Shown here piece by piece: positions 1 to 7,080 of a stretch of DNA of 30,173 nucleotides. Under the pieces are notes generated by a model that did not search any database, was not told the origin of the DNA, and was given only the letters and a program-made list of their open reading frames with translations. Origin of the DNA: Bacteroidales bacterium (GTDB lineage Bacteria > Bacteroidota > Bacteroidia > Bacteroidales > P3); the NCBI GenBank assembly GCA_004551865.1, contig SFPR01000023.1, forward strand, positions 1-30,173, in the 5' to 3' direction. Both the position numbers and the translations under genes were made by a program. The first letter of the stretch is position 1. Each line of letters begins with the position of its first letter.

Positions 1-77
1 ATGAATCAGCCATGCTCAAGCGGACACAGCCGCGTTGCTATGCACATTGGAATTTATCCTGTGCTACAAACCGGAAT

Positions 78-296
78 TTATACCTCAAAATCCTCTGATT
101 TAAAATTGCTGTAATATCTTCCTTTAACCGCCGTAAATTTCAAGACGCAATAGTCAGGGTCAGTCACTCCCTCTTTATAATACATAGTGTCGCCATCTTG
201 CCAAATTCGCTCTTTTGCCTCTACGGTTTCCAGCACTTCCATTGTTCCAATCAGACTAACGCCGCGAAAGAAGCGTTTATCAATAAAATAAACACT
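78..296 (-). pseudogene. 3' remnant of a pyridoxamine 5'-phosphate oxidase-like gene
   Basis: Reading leftward, an open frame of about 72 codons ends at a TAA at 78-80. It contains FRGVSLIGTMEVLE, then ERIWQDGDTMYYKEGV and KGRYYSNFKSEDFEV. I recognise these as the C-terminal part of the small FMN-binding pyridoxamine-phosphate-oxidase-like proteins common in Bacteroidales; the family assignment is from memory of the motif, not a search. The frame has no start and hits a stop at 297-299, just where the insertion sequence begins, so only the last half of a roughly 150-residue protein survives. The 5' half is not found on the other side of the insertion sequence, which implies a deletion or rearrangement as well as the insertion. 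Confidence 0.7.
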
Positions 297-302
297 TTAA
301 AA

Positions 303-334
303 TTTGCGTATGTCCGCAAGATTTTGTACCTTTA
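303..334 (+). promoter_or_regulatory. Putative transposase promoter, Bacteroidota type
   Basis: TTTG at 303-306 and TACCTTTA at 327-334 are separated by 20 bases. This fits the known Bacteroides -33/-7 layout (TTTG, 19-21 bases, TAnnTTTG) except for the last base. The transposase ATG lies 26 bases downstream. Confidence 0.5.
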
Positions 335-359
335 CATAGTAAAACATTGCAAATCAGAT

Positions 360-1765
360 ATGTACAAACCCTCATCCAATAGCCGTCAGGCATCGCTTTT
401 CTGGGATTTGGAAACCATGCTGGATTCCAAGCACCCTCTGTTCAAGTTGGCAAACATGGTCGACTGGTCACTCTTCGAGAACTCCTTCGCCCCGCTTTTC
501 TGTGCGGATAACGGCCGTCCTCCCAAGCCAATCCGAATGATGACAGGCTTGCTTATGCTAAAGCATCTTCACAATGTATCCGACGAACAGGTGGTAGCTC
601 AGTTTGCAGAGAAAGCCTACTACCAATACTTTTGCGGTCTTGAAGCCTTTAGCATATCCGCACCTTGCGCCTCGTCCGAACTTGTTCATTTCCGTCACCG
701 TATCGGAGAGGAGGGCGTGGAACTTATCCTCAAGGAAAGCATCCGCATCAATCTTGCCATGGAGGATCGGAAGAAGGAGTAAGAGGACAGGAATAAAGGA
801 AAGGACGGTCATGGACGCAAGAGCGACAAGGAGCGAGTGCCTTCATAGACTCAACCATACAGGAGAAGAACGTGACATTTCCCACAGACTCCAAATTGTT
901 GAACAAGATTATCGACTACTGCCATAAGGTTGCCAAGGCGGAGAGAATCAAGGTACGCCAGAGTTATGCCCGTGAGGTACAAGGTTTGAAACAGACACAG
1001 CGTTTTCGTGGCAAGTCACACAGCAAGAAGAAAGTGGCGAAGGCGGACCGCAGGATGCGCACTATAGCAGGAAGGCTGGTAAGGGAGCTGCTTCGCGAGT
1101 TGTCCTCAAACAGCAAATGCCGTGAGCATCTTGAACTTTGCCTGAGTTTCGTAAATGGTGAACTTCTGGACGGCCACAAGATATACTCACTCCATGAGCC
1201 AGATGTCCTCTGCATCTGCAAGGGCAAGGAACACAAGAAATACGAATTTGGCAACAAGGTCTCCATCGTGCGTCTGTGGAACGGCATCATCATAGGAGCG
1301 ATGTCTTTCAGAAACGAGTATGACGGGCACACAATAGACATGGCCAAGGAACAGACACACCGCTTATACGGAAGGACAATCCGCATTCTGGCAGGCGATA
1401 GAGGCTACAGGGGGGCAGAAAATGTCAGGAGACACGAAGGTCATGATACCTGATGTTCCGAAAGCTTCGGACTCTGCCCACATGAAGACCAGGAAGCACG
1501 AGCTGTTCAGGAAGCGGGCGGGAATAGAACCAGTTATCGGGCACTGCAAGAGCGACCATCGTCTGGTACGGAACTGCTACAAGGGTCTTTTCGGAGACTC
1601 TATAAAATAAATGTCATGCTCGCTGCTGCCGCATTTAACCTCAAGAGAGCCATGAGGCTCTTTTTGTGCCTTTTCAAATGGGTCATTAGGAGGCTAATGA
1701 CAGAGGGACATTACTCACTCATTACATGTAATGCTTGCACATGCGCGCATGTGCAAAGTTTTTAA
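360..1765 (+). pseudogene. Transposase, broken by a stop and three frameshifts
   Basis: The product starts at ATG 360 and has an N-terminal DUF772-like helical domain (KPIRMMTGLLMLKHL, then AFAEKAYYQYFCG-type text) followed by a DDE-type catalytic domain (LAGDRGYRG near 1391, RAGIEPVIGHCKSDHRL near 1520, LAAAAFNLKRAMRLF near 1619). Domain order and length fit IS5/IS1182-type transposases. It cannot be translated as one chain: an in-frame TAA lies at 780-782, a base is missing near 838-840, a base appears inserted near 1425-1435, and about five extra bases occur near 1603-1612. The last frame stops at 1763-1765, next to the right terminal repeat. No function is expected unless an intact copy elsewhere acts in trans. 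Confidence 0.85.
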
Positions 1766-1919
1766 GGCTCGACTATATATTGAAAGTAAACCTTCAACGT
1801 AGTTCTTCCATGTAGTGGCTTTTTCAATGCGTCTTGATATACCACTTTCTGCTTTTTGCCTTCTTTTGACAATCTGGTCTATTCATGTACTTAATACATC
1901 TAATTATTTTTATATTATT

Positions 1920-2390
1920 CTATTGATAAACTACTACAACTCTGTTACCACCACATTGAGGGCAATAGACTACTTGCGGATTTCCGTAATAGTCATATAT
2001 CAAGTTACCATACATATCTGTTACATAAACCATTCCATTACCTTGGCAATGTGGACATGGGACAGTGACTGGCTGAAGTGTCGTTTCAACTTCCTCGTCC
2101 TCCTCGCAACAGTTTTCAATTCGATCTTGCCACTTCTTGGCCTTACGATAATTTTGATAACTGTTGTAACTATTGTATTCTTCTTCTGCGGACTTGCCTG
2201 CTTTGTTCGCATTCTCTTCTACAACCAATGCACCACGTTCCAAGCGTCCTGCATTTCGTTCAAGACTGCCTGCTTCTTTCTCGATGAATTCGAGGGATTC
2301 TGTCGCAACCTTTTTCCCTCCCGAACCACTGCAAGAGGAAAGGCTGATTACGCTAGTAACCAAGATGGTTATATATATTACTTTCTTCAT
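1920..2390 (-). CDS. Lipoprotein with two DnaJ-like CxxC zinc motifs
   Basis: A 156-residue protein of unknown function. Residues 1-20 form a lipoprotein signal ending in LSSC, with Cys20 as the lipidated residue, so it is probably membrane anchored. Residues 25-95 are charged, Ala/Glu/Lys-rich and probably helical. The C-terminal part carries CPHCQGNG (Cys112, Cys115) and CPQCGGNR (Cys143, Cys146). These resemble two halves of the DnaJ cysteine-rich zinc finger, with a Tyr/Gly-rich linker between them, and could bind one zinc. A candidate promoter lies 36 bases upstream. It runs in the same direction as the radical SAM gene but 107 bases after it, so membership in that operon is uncertain. 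Confidence 0.75.
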   Translation of the reverse strand: MKKVIYITILVTSVISLSSCSGSGGKKVATESLEFIEKEAGSLERNAGRLERGALVVEENANKAGKSAEEEYNSYNSYQNYRKAKKWQDRIENCCEEDEEVETTLQPVTVPCPHCQGNGMVYVTDMYGNLIYDYYGNPQVVYCPQCGGNRVVVVYQ

Positions 2391-2425
2391 AACGGTATGT
2401 TGTTTTATTTTCTTATTTCTGATGC

Positions 2426-2456
2426 AAAATTATGTGTTTTTTGATTTGTATTACAA
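2426..2456 (-). promoter_or_regulatory. Putative promoter of the zinc-ribbon lipoprotein
   Basis: On the minus strand, TTG at 2456-2454 and TAATTTTG at 2433-2426 are 20 bases apart, matching the Bacteroides -33/-7 pattern. The lipoprotein ATG is at 2390. Confidence 0.45.
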
Positions 2457-2497
2457 TTATGCACACTTATTTACACTGTCATCTTCTATTTCTGTAT

Positions 2498-4240
2498 TCA
2501 GGAAGTTTGTAACTCTGTGTTATAGTTCTGATAGCAGTACAAAAACCTGAGCGACTGTTCTTCCTTGACTTTATACCCACAACGTTCCAACACCTTTTGA
2601 GAAGCGATGTTGTTCACATCCACTTCGGTATGAAGTTCGTTGGCGAGCTTTGTGTCACATATATATTGAGTGGCCAACCTCACGCTTTCTTGCATGTAAC
2701 CTCGATTTCTGTACTTGGGGTGCATGGCGAAGAAGATGGTGGGATTGGTTGCCAAGTCCATTGTAGCGACGAAACCGATAAGGGTGTCGTGCTTCCTGAT
2801 TCCCCATAAGACGCCTTCGTTCTTTGACAGGTAAGTGCGGAAGGACTTCAGTATCTGTTTGATGCCGTCGTTTGTTTGGACAATGTCACATAGGTCAGGC
2901 AGGTATCGTTGGGTATCTGCATCTGAGAATATGGTTCTCAGTGCAGAGATGTCGTTTTCCTCTATCTCATTCACAGTGCAATGCTCAGACTGCAATGTGG
3001 GGACAGATGGCTTTGTGAGCATACCGCGCTCTGCCATTTCGCAGAACAAGAACATGTGCAGTTGATGGTAGAGCCTTTCGTTGTGGCAAAGGGTGTCCCA
3101 TTGGTCATCTGTGTATTCGATAGAGGTCAGGCACATATTGCACATTCTGACTGCCGGACAATAGGTACATCGGTTCTCACGCTTGCGGTAATACTCCTTG
3201 GTCATCTCATTGGCTTTCTGCCAGTCAATGCCATCGTTGATGCTACCAATGCGGAAGCGGTCGTTGAACTTCTCGCATACTGCCAACTGGAGATTGGCAT
3301 CGATGTAGAGTTTGGTGTTAACGGGCATACAGGTGGAGAGTGGCGTGCTTTCCGAGACTTCAAACACTGGTCTGTTCTTCCAATAAGAGACAATCTCATC
3401 AAAGAATGTCTGAAGCACCAACCATTCAGGGTGCTGCTCATAAGCATCGAGGAGCTGGATGTATTGTGTCTTCAGTGCTTCCCATTCTTCTTTTTCCACT
3501 CCTTGTGAGAAGTTCGGGGTCAGTCCGCTAATGTGAGTGGGTGCATAATGCTGCAACACTTCGTCTTTGTGCCATGCTTGCGCAATAGGCATCAGCTTGG
3601 AAACTGACGGCAATGTCATCATCAATACGACTTTGGGGTATTGATTGAATGTGTTGTGATGCAGATACGCCAAAGCATTCTTCACTTTGGTGTATGAGCC
3701 ATTCCCATTGACATCCACTCTGTATGCATCATGGAATGGCTGTGTACCGTCAATGGAGATTGCAAGCTCCACACCATTGTTTACCAACCAATCAATGCGT
3801 TTCTCTGTCAATAGTGTCCCATTGGTGGAAACAGAGAAGGTCACATCGTCTTCCCATCGTTGCTGTCCTGCTTGTATGGCATACTGAACAAGAGGATAGT
3901 TGACGAGTGGCTCGCCTCCATAGAACGAAATGCGTATGGGCTTTGTCTTTGGTGTCTTGGCGATGAAGTCGTAGATGGCTTGAATATCACCCTCACATAG
4001 TGTCCGACTGTTGTGGCTGTGGTTGCCCTCATACTCGCCTGAGTAACAGCAATAGGTGCAGCGGAGATTGCACTGCTCTGTAGTGGCAATGATGAACATA
4101 TAAACCTCCGGCATTGAAGAAAATTCGCTTGGAGGCGTGAACGTCCAGACATAACGGCTGTCATCTACGACTCCCTGAACGATTTCGTTGGTCTGCCGTA
4201 GATACGAATAGCTGTTATTATGGAGCGTCGTGATGTTCAT
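2498..4240 (-). CDS. Radical SAM/SPASM peptide maturase fused to GNAT acetyltransferase
   Basis: A 580-residue two-enzyme fusion. The radical SAM domain (about 45-270) has the cluster motif CNLRCTYC (Cys57, Cys61, Cys64) and GGEP at 109-112. A SPASM-type auxiliary cluster region follows, with Cys304, 322, 358, 361, 367, 370 and 385. Such proteins modify ribosomal peptides (thioether, C-C or epimer formation) or activate sulfatases. Residues about 425-575 form a GNAT N-acetyltransferase, with the acetyl-CoA loop YRNRGYMQES near 510-519 and ASQKVLERCGY near 546. The start lies 6 bases after the stop of the five-cysteine peptide gene and no sulfatase is present, so I infer that this peptide is the substrate. 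An anaerobic sulfatase-maturing enzyme is the main alternative, but the fused GNAT argues against it. Confidence 0.85.
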   Translation of the reverse strand: MNITTLHNNSYSYLRQTNEIVQGVVDDSRYVWTFTPPSEFSSMPEVYMFIIATTEQCNLRCTYCCYSGEYEGNHSHNSRTLCEGDIQAIYDFIAKTPKTKPIRISFYGGEPLVNYPLVQYAIQAGQQRWEDDVTFSVSTNGTLLTEKRIDWLVNNGVELAISIDGTQPFHDAYRVDVNGNGSYTKVKNALAYLHHNTFNQYPKVVLMMTLPSVSKLMPIAQAWHKDEVLQHYAPTHISGLTPNFSQGVEKEEWEALKTQYIQLLDAYEQHPEWLVLQTFFDEIVSYWKNRPVFEVSESTPLSTCMPVNTKLYIDANLQLAVCEKFNDRFRIGSINDGIDWQKANEMTKEYYRKRENRCTYCPAVRMCNMCLTSIEYTDDQWDTLCHNERLYHQLHMFLFCEMAERGMLTKPSVPTLQSEHCTVNEIEENDISALRTIFSDADTQRYLPDLCDIVQTNDGIKQILKSFRTYLSKNEGVLWGIRKHDTLIGFVATMDLATNPTIFFAMHPKYRNRGYMQESVRLATQYICDTKLANELHTEVDVNNIASQKVLERCGYKVKEEQSLRFLYCYQNYNTELQTS

Positions 4241-4246
4241 CTTTGT

Positions 4247-4423
4247 TTATCTGTTACCGCATCGTTGAGCTGAGCAATGTCCGCAACTTAGGCAGCGGGC
4301 TTGACAAGCTGCCATGCCCATAGCCTTGACGGCTTCTCTCTTCAAGTCATTCGCAATCTTGTTGAAGTTGAGAATGGCAAGGATATTATCTTTTGCAGGA
4401 AGTGCAATGATCTGTGTATTCAT
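4247..4423 (-). CDS. Putative Cys-rich RiPP precursor peptide
   Basis: A 58-codon gene. The first 39 residues are cysteine-free and look like a leader (MNTQIIALPAKDN, then an amphipathic stretch around ILAILNFNKIANDLKREAV). The last 19 residues hold five cysteines at 40, 44, 47, 50 and 55 (CQARCLSCGHCSAQRC), an arrangement typical of a modifiable core. It lies 13 bases after the upstream peptidase frame and 6 bases before the radical SAM/SPASM gene, so the two are probably translationally coupled. I infer that it is the substrate of that enzyme. The cysteine spacing (3, 2, 2, 4) is irregular, so it does not fit a strict CXXX repeat. A zinc-binding mini-protein is an alternative. Confidence 0.72.
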   Translation of the reverse strand: MNTQIIALPAKDNILAILNFNKIANDLKREAVKAMGMAACQARCLSCGHCSAQRCGNR

Positions 4424-4436
4424 ACAATGCTATATT

Positions 4437-5346
4437 TTAAATGTTTAATATCTGATTATAATTCCCATGTTCGTACCAGTCGAGGAGTTTGGCGGAACGG
4501 TCAACCAACCAAGGAAATTCGGCGGAACGGATGGTGAGGTTCTTTACAATGACATTGAGCGTGCCAGTATAGTTCTCGTTGAAGTCCCGTGCTTGCTGGA
4601 TGAAGCCGTCGATGTTTATCTGGTCGTAATACTTCCTCGGAAGTCCGGCTTTCTTGATCATGGTGCTGAGTGCTACATTGATGTCCTGACAGCAGAGCAG
4701 ACCAATGCGGTCGGCTGTATAGTCGGACTTGCGATACCATTCAAACAGAGGTGACAAGCGAAGCCCATGCCTTGAAAGTCGGATCTGACATGAAAGGCAA
4801 GTAGAACGACATGATGAGCATATGGTACGGTTTGTGACCCGCAGCGAAGTGGCCCAGTTCATGTCCAAGGGTGAACATCATCTCGCCCTCGGTGAAAAGG
4901 TCGGCACTGCCCGACATCATGACGATGCGACGGTGCTTCTCGCCATTGGAGAAATGGTAAGGTCCGTAATACCAATCGGTAGAGTAGGCAGGAATGTCCT
5001 CAATACCAAGGATGGCACAAGCTTCGGTGAGCTGTGCATACATCTGCGGCAGACTCTCGGCAGTGATATTGATACCTTCACCCTGGTTCTCCACCTCGTT
5101 GTATGCCTCCTGGTACTTGCTGGTGGTGGCAGCGAGGAAATCCTTGAAGGTATAGTACTCCACATCTGCCTTGAATATCTCGTACCATGTCTTCAGGTCA
5201 TGATCAAGCGGGTGTTTGGCTATCTCACGTATGAAGTCCCACTTTGACAGGTAGGGCACCTTCAGACTGTTTAGCCATTCCACCTTCTTCTTGTCATCAG
5301 GGTGCATGACAGAAGCGAAGTCGATATTATGCAATCTCTTTCTCAT
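4437..5346 (-). pseudogene. M48-type metallopeptidase paralog, frameshifted
   Basis: The first frame (5346 to 4741) gives 201 residues ending just after the zinc motif HELGH (162-166). The second frame continues with FEWYRKSDYTADRIGLLCCQD and runs to 4437. Aligned by eye with the intact neighbour, the two frames together make one peptidase of about 300 residues, and one base too many (or two missing) lies at about 4741-4757. The position of the expected third zinc ligand, Glu in the paralog (SEFTADRAG), is Asp here (SDYTADRIG), so activity may already be altered. It starts 3 bases after the paralog's stop. If the frameshift is a sequencing error the gene is intact; if real, a truncated protein with only the HELGH half would be made. 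Confidence 0.8.
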
Positions 5347-5349
5347 GGG

Positions 5350-6177
5350 CTATCTGAGATAACGGCGTGTTACGAAACGTCCATATTCTCCGCTGTCAAT
5401 CCACTTCAACAGCTCGGCCGAGCGCATCACTGTCCATGGATGGGTCTCGTCGGCGATGGAGAGGAACTTGACTACCTTGTTCATTCCCTCATAGTCGAGC
5501 ATCTTGAAGTCGCGTGCCTGTTGGATGAAGGTCTCTGGACGGATGTTGTTGAACTCCTTGATGGGGAGACCTGCCATCTTAATGAAGGCTCGTGTCATGG
5601 CATCGGTGTCCTGACAGCACATCAGACCGGCACGGTCGGCTGTGAACTCCGACATTCGGCTCCAATAGTATAGGGCAAACTGCAAACCGCTGGCAACCAA
5701 ACTGCCACCAGGAATTGTATCTATCCCCCAGTTAATCACCTGTGCCATAAGGTGATACAACATGTGCTGCGACTTGATGTGTCCGACTTCGTGGCCTATG
5801 ATGAAGAGTATCTCGTCATCGTCACAAAGGTCTATTAAGCCAGAGTTGAGAACGATTATCGGGTTTTCAGCTCCAATGGTACAGGCGTTGATGTCATAAC
5901 CCCAAGTGATATACAATTCAGGTACTTGCTGCAAGTCGAGAATGCGACATGCTTCCTCAAGATACTCATATATCTTGGGATAGTTTTCTTTCGTGACCTT
6001 CAAGTTGCTACCCGTATATTGAATGTTATACACTCGCTCTATGAAGTTAGAAGTCACCCATTTGCAAGCCGTGGTAAGGAACGGGATGCTTTCCAGTTTC
6101 TCCAAGGCGGCTCTGTCTAACGAGTGCTCGTACTGACTGTGGTCGAGACCTGTGAGTATCTGCTTGTTGTGTATCAT
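5350..6177 (-). CDS. M48-type zinc metallopeptidase
   Basis: A 275-residue protein with HEVGH at 129-133 and the downstream Glu177 in SEFTADRAG, the two zinc-binding elements of the Ste24/HtpX (M48) clan. Unlike HtpX it has no signal peptide and no strong membrane helices; the stretch around 143-170 is only mildly hydrophobic, so it is probably cytoplasmic or loosely associated. It sits 56 bases after the 67-aa gene and 3 bases before its frameshifted paralog, upstream of the peptide and its radical SAM enzyme. From this context I infer leader removal or peptide turnover. A housekeeping protein-quality role is possible, but two tandem copies in a peptide cassette favour the first view. Confidence 0.85.
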   Translation of the reverse strand: MIHNKQILTGLDHSQYEHSLDRAALEKLESIPFLTTACKWVTSNFIERVYNIQYTGSNLKVTKENYPKIYEYLEEACRILDLQQVPELYITWGYDINACTIGAENPIIVLNSGLIDLCDDDEILFIIGHEVGHIKSQHMLYHLMAQVINWGIDTIPGGSLVASGLQFALYYWSRMSEFTADRAGLMCCQDTDAMTRAFIKMAGLPIKEFNNIRPETFIQQARDFKMLDYEGMNKVVKFLSIADETHPWTVMRSAELLKWIDSGEYGRFVTRRYLR

Positions 6178-6233
6178 AATGCTGTCTTTTTCGTATGAAC
6201 ATTATTCCTTCTATATTGTAGAAGAGTGGGGAA

Positions 6234-6437
6234 CTATCCGTTTTCTATCAAGTCATCTTCAATTTTCTCCATAAAATCACTGGGAATGTAGGCTGTAAGC
6301 ACATATCCGATGCCGTTCAACTCTACAGCGATGCGTTGCTGACCTGCTACTCTAACGACTATGGTGTGCATTCCGCTATTCTTGCATGACGATGTAATGG
6401 CGTTATTTGCAATTACATTCTCGGGCGGTAATGACAT
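6234..6437 (-). CDS. Small orphan protein at the head of the peptide cassette
   Basis: Sixty-seven codons from the ATG at 6437. The frame stays open upstream to about 6530, but that part lies in a dispersed repeat, so I place the start at 6437, preceded by an A-rich leader. The product has one cysteine (TSSCKNSG) and then beta-rich text with an acidic end (RIAVELNGIGYVLTAYI, ending IEDDLIENG). I do not recognise a family. Same strand and only 56 bases to the first peptidase suggest it belongs to the operon, perhaps as an accessory or recognition protein. It could also be the surviving C-terminal part of a longer gene cut by the repeat. Confidence 0.5.
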   Translation of the reverse strand: MSLPPENVIANNAITSSCKNSGMHTIVVRVAGQQRIAVELNGIGYVLTAYIPSDFMEKIEDDLIENG

Positions 6438-6449
6438 TGTTTTATTTCG

Positions 6450-6590
6450 ATTGACCCTCGGGCTGAAAGCCCAAAAGCACTTAGCTCGGGGCAGAGCGTC
6501 AGCGTCGCCCCGAGTTAATGTACCACACAATGGTCGCCATGCAAGGGCAAAGGTGTTCCGGTGGGTTATCTGTTCGGAGAAAGGTTGTTA
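6450..6590. repeat. REP-like dispersed hairpin element
   Basis: Contains GGGCTgaaAGCCC near 6459-6471, a perfect 8-bp stem CTCGGGGC (6485-6492) with GCCCCGAG (6507-6514), and a weaker stem near 6536-6550. I recognise this text as a repeat found at many sites in Bacteroidales genomes, where it generates spurious short protein predictions. It may act as an mRNA end or as a mobile REP/MITE-type unit. Its exact boundaries cannot be fixed from one copy. Confidence 0.65.
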
Positions 6591-7080
6591 TCGTTTTATA
6601 TTCCGCAACACTGATTAAGTTTCCGCAAGCAAATTATTTAACATTTGGCGGTCTCTTAAGCCGAAATGCCGGCGATTTTTTGAGGTCGGTCAGTGTCGGG
6701 GTCGATTTTTGCGAGTATTTGAGCGTTTAGCAATCGTTTGTATTTCAAGTATTTGCAAAATAAATGCTGCTGTGAGCAAAGTAAGTGTTGATGTGGATAA
6801 AATAAGACTGCATCTTTTTGAAAAAAGACGAAGACTTAAGCTCGCTAATCCGTCGTCTTTTGTGTGCTAACACTTCGTCTTTTTTCAAAAAGACTTCATG
6901 TTAGTGAGCAAAAACCCTTATGTTGTTGTAGCAAGAGTAAAGCTCCACTCTAAAAACACTCATTTCGCTTTCAAAACAGGTGAGAAATCGACTTGAAATC
7001 TTCGCTTAAAATCCTTGATTTTTATCGTCGAAAAATACAGAAAGAAGTTATTATTTGGCTTTCAATACTTTGATTTTTGC
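6591..7080. other. Intergenic stretch without a recognisable gene
   Basis: About 490 bases between the peptide cassette and the PorE-like gene. Apart from the 20-bp inverted repeat at 6814-6892 I see no coding frame with protein-like content, no tRNA, and no clear promoter. The promoter of the peptide cassette should lie here or inside the REP-like element, but I could not place it. Confidence 0.6.
6814..6892. repeat. Perfect 20-bp inverted repeat, possible terminator
   Basis: CTTTTTGAAAAAAGACGAAG at 6814-6833 is exactly complementary to 6873-6892, around a 39-base loop. A second partial pair extends the symmetry: GCTCGCTAA at 6840-6848 against TTAGTGAGC at 6901-6909, one mismatch. It lies about 190 bases beyond the stop of the leftward PorE-like gene, so it could end that long operon. 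The long stem and A/T-rich arms also fit a foldback element. Confidence 0.6.

Larger units (their letters stand above)
295..1766 (+). mobile_element. Decayed insertion sequence, IS5/IS1182-type
   Basis: About 1.47 kb containing one transposase gene in pieces. The ends carry imperfect inverted repeats: CTTTAAAATTTGCGTATG near 295-312 and, on the other strand, CTTAAAAACTTTGCACATG near 1748-1766. Most positions match if a small gap is allowed. No clear target-site duplication is visible, and the two flanks do not rejoin into one gene, so the element has been immobile long enough for its surroundings to change. Exact ends are uncertain by several bases. Confidence 0.65.

Noticed and set aside
1767..1890. 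Short open frames on the minus strand beyond the insertion sequence
   Set aside because: Two overlapping frames look protein-like in part (Arg/Lys-rich, then TTWKNYVEGLLS), but there is no start and no family I can name; perhaps a gene relic.
4437..5346. Programmed ribosomal frameshift in the second M48-type gene
   Set aside because: No slippery heptamer or downstream structure is evident around 4741-4757; decay or sequencing error is simpler.
6438..6530. N-terminal extension of the 67-aa gene
   Set aside because: The extension is translated REP-like repeat DNA, a known source of false protein predictions.
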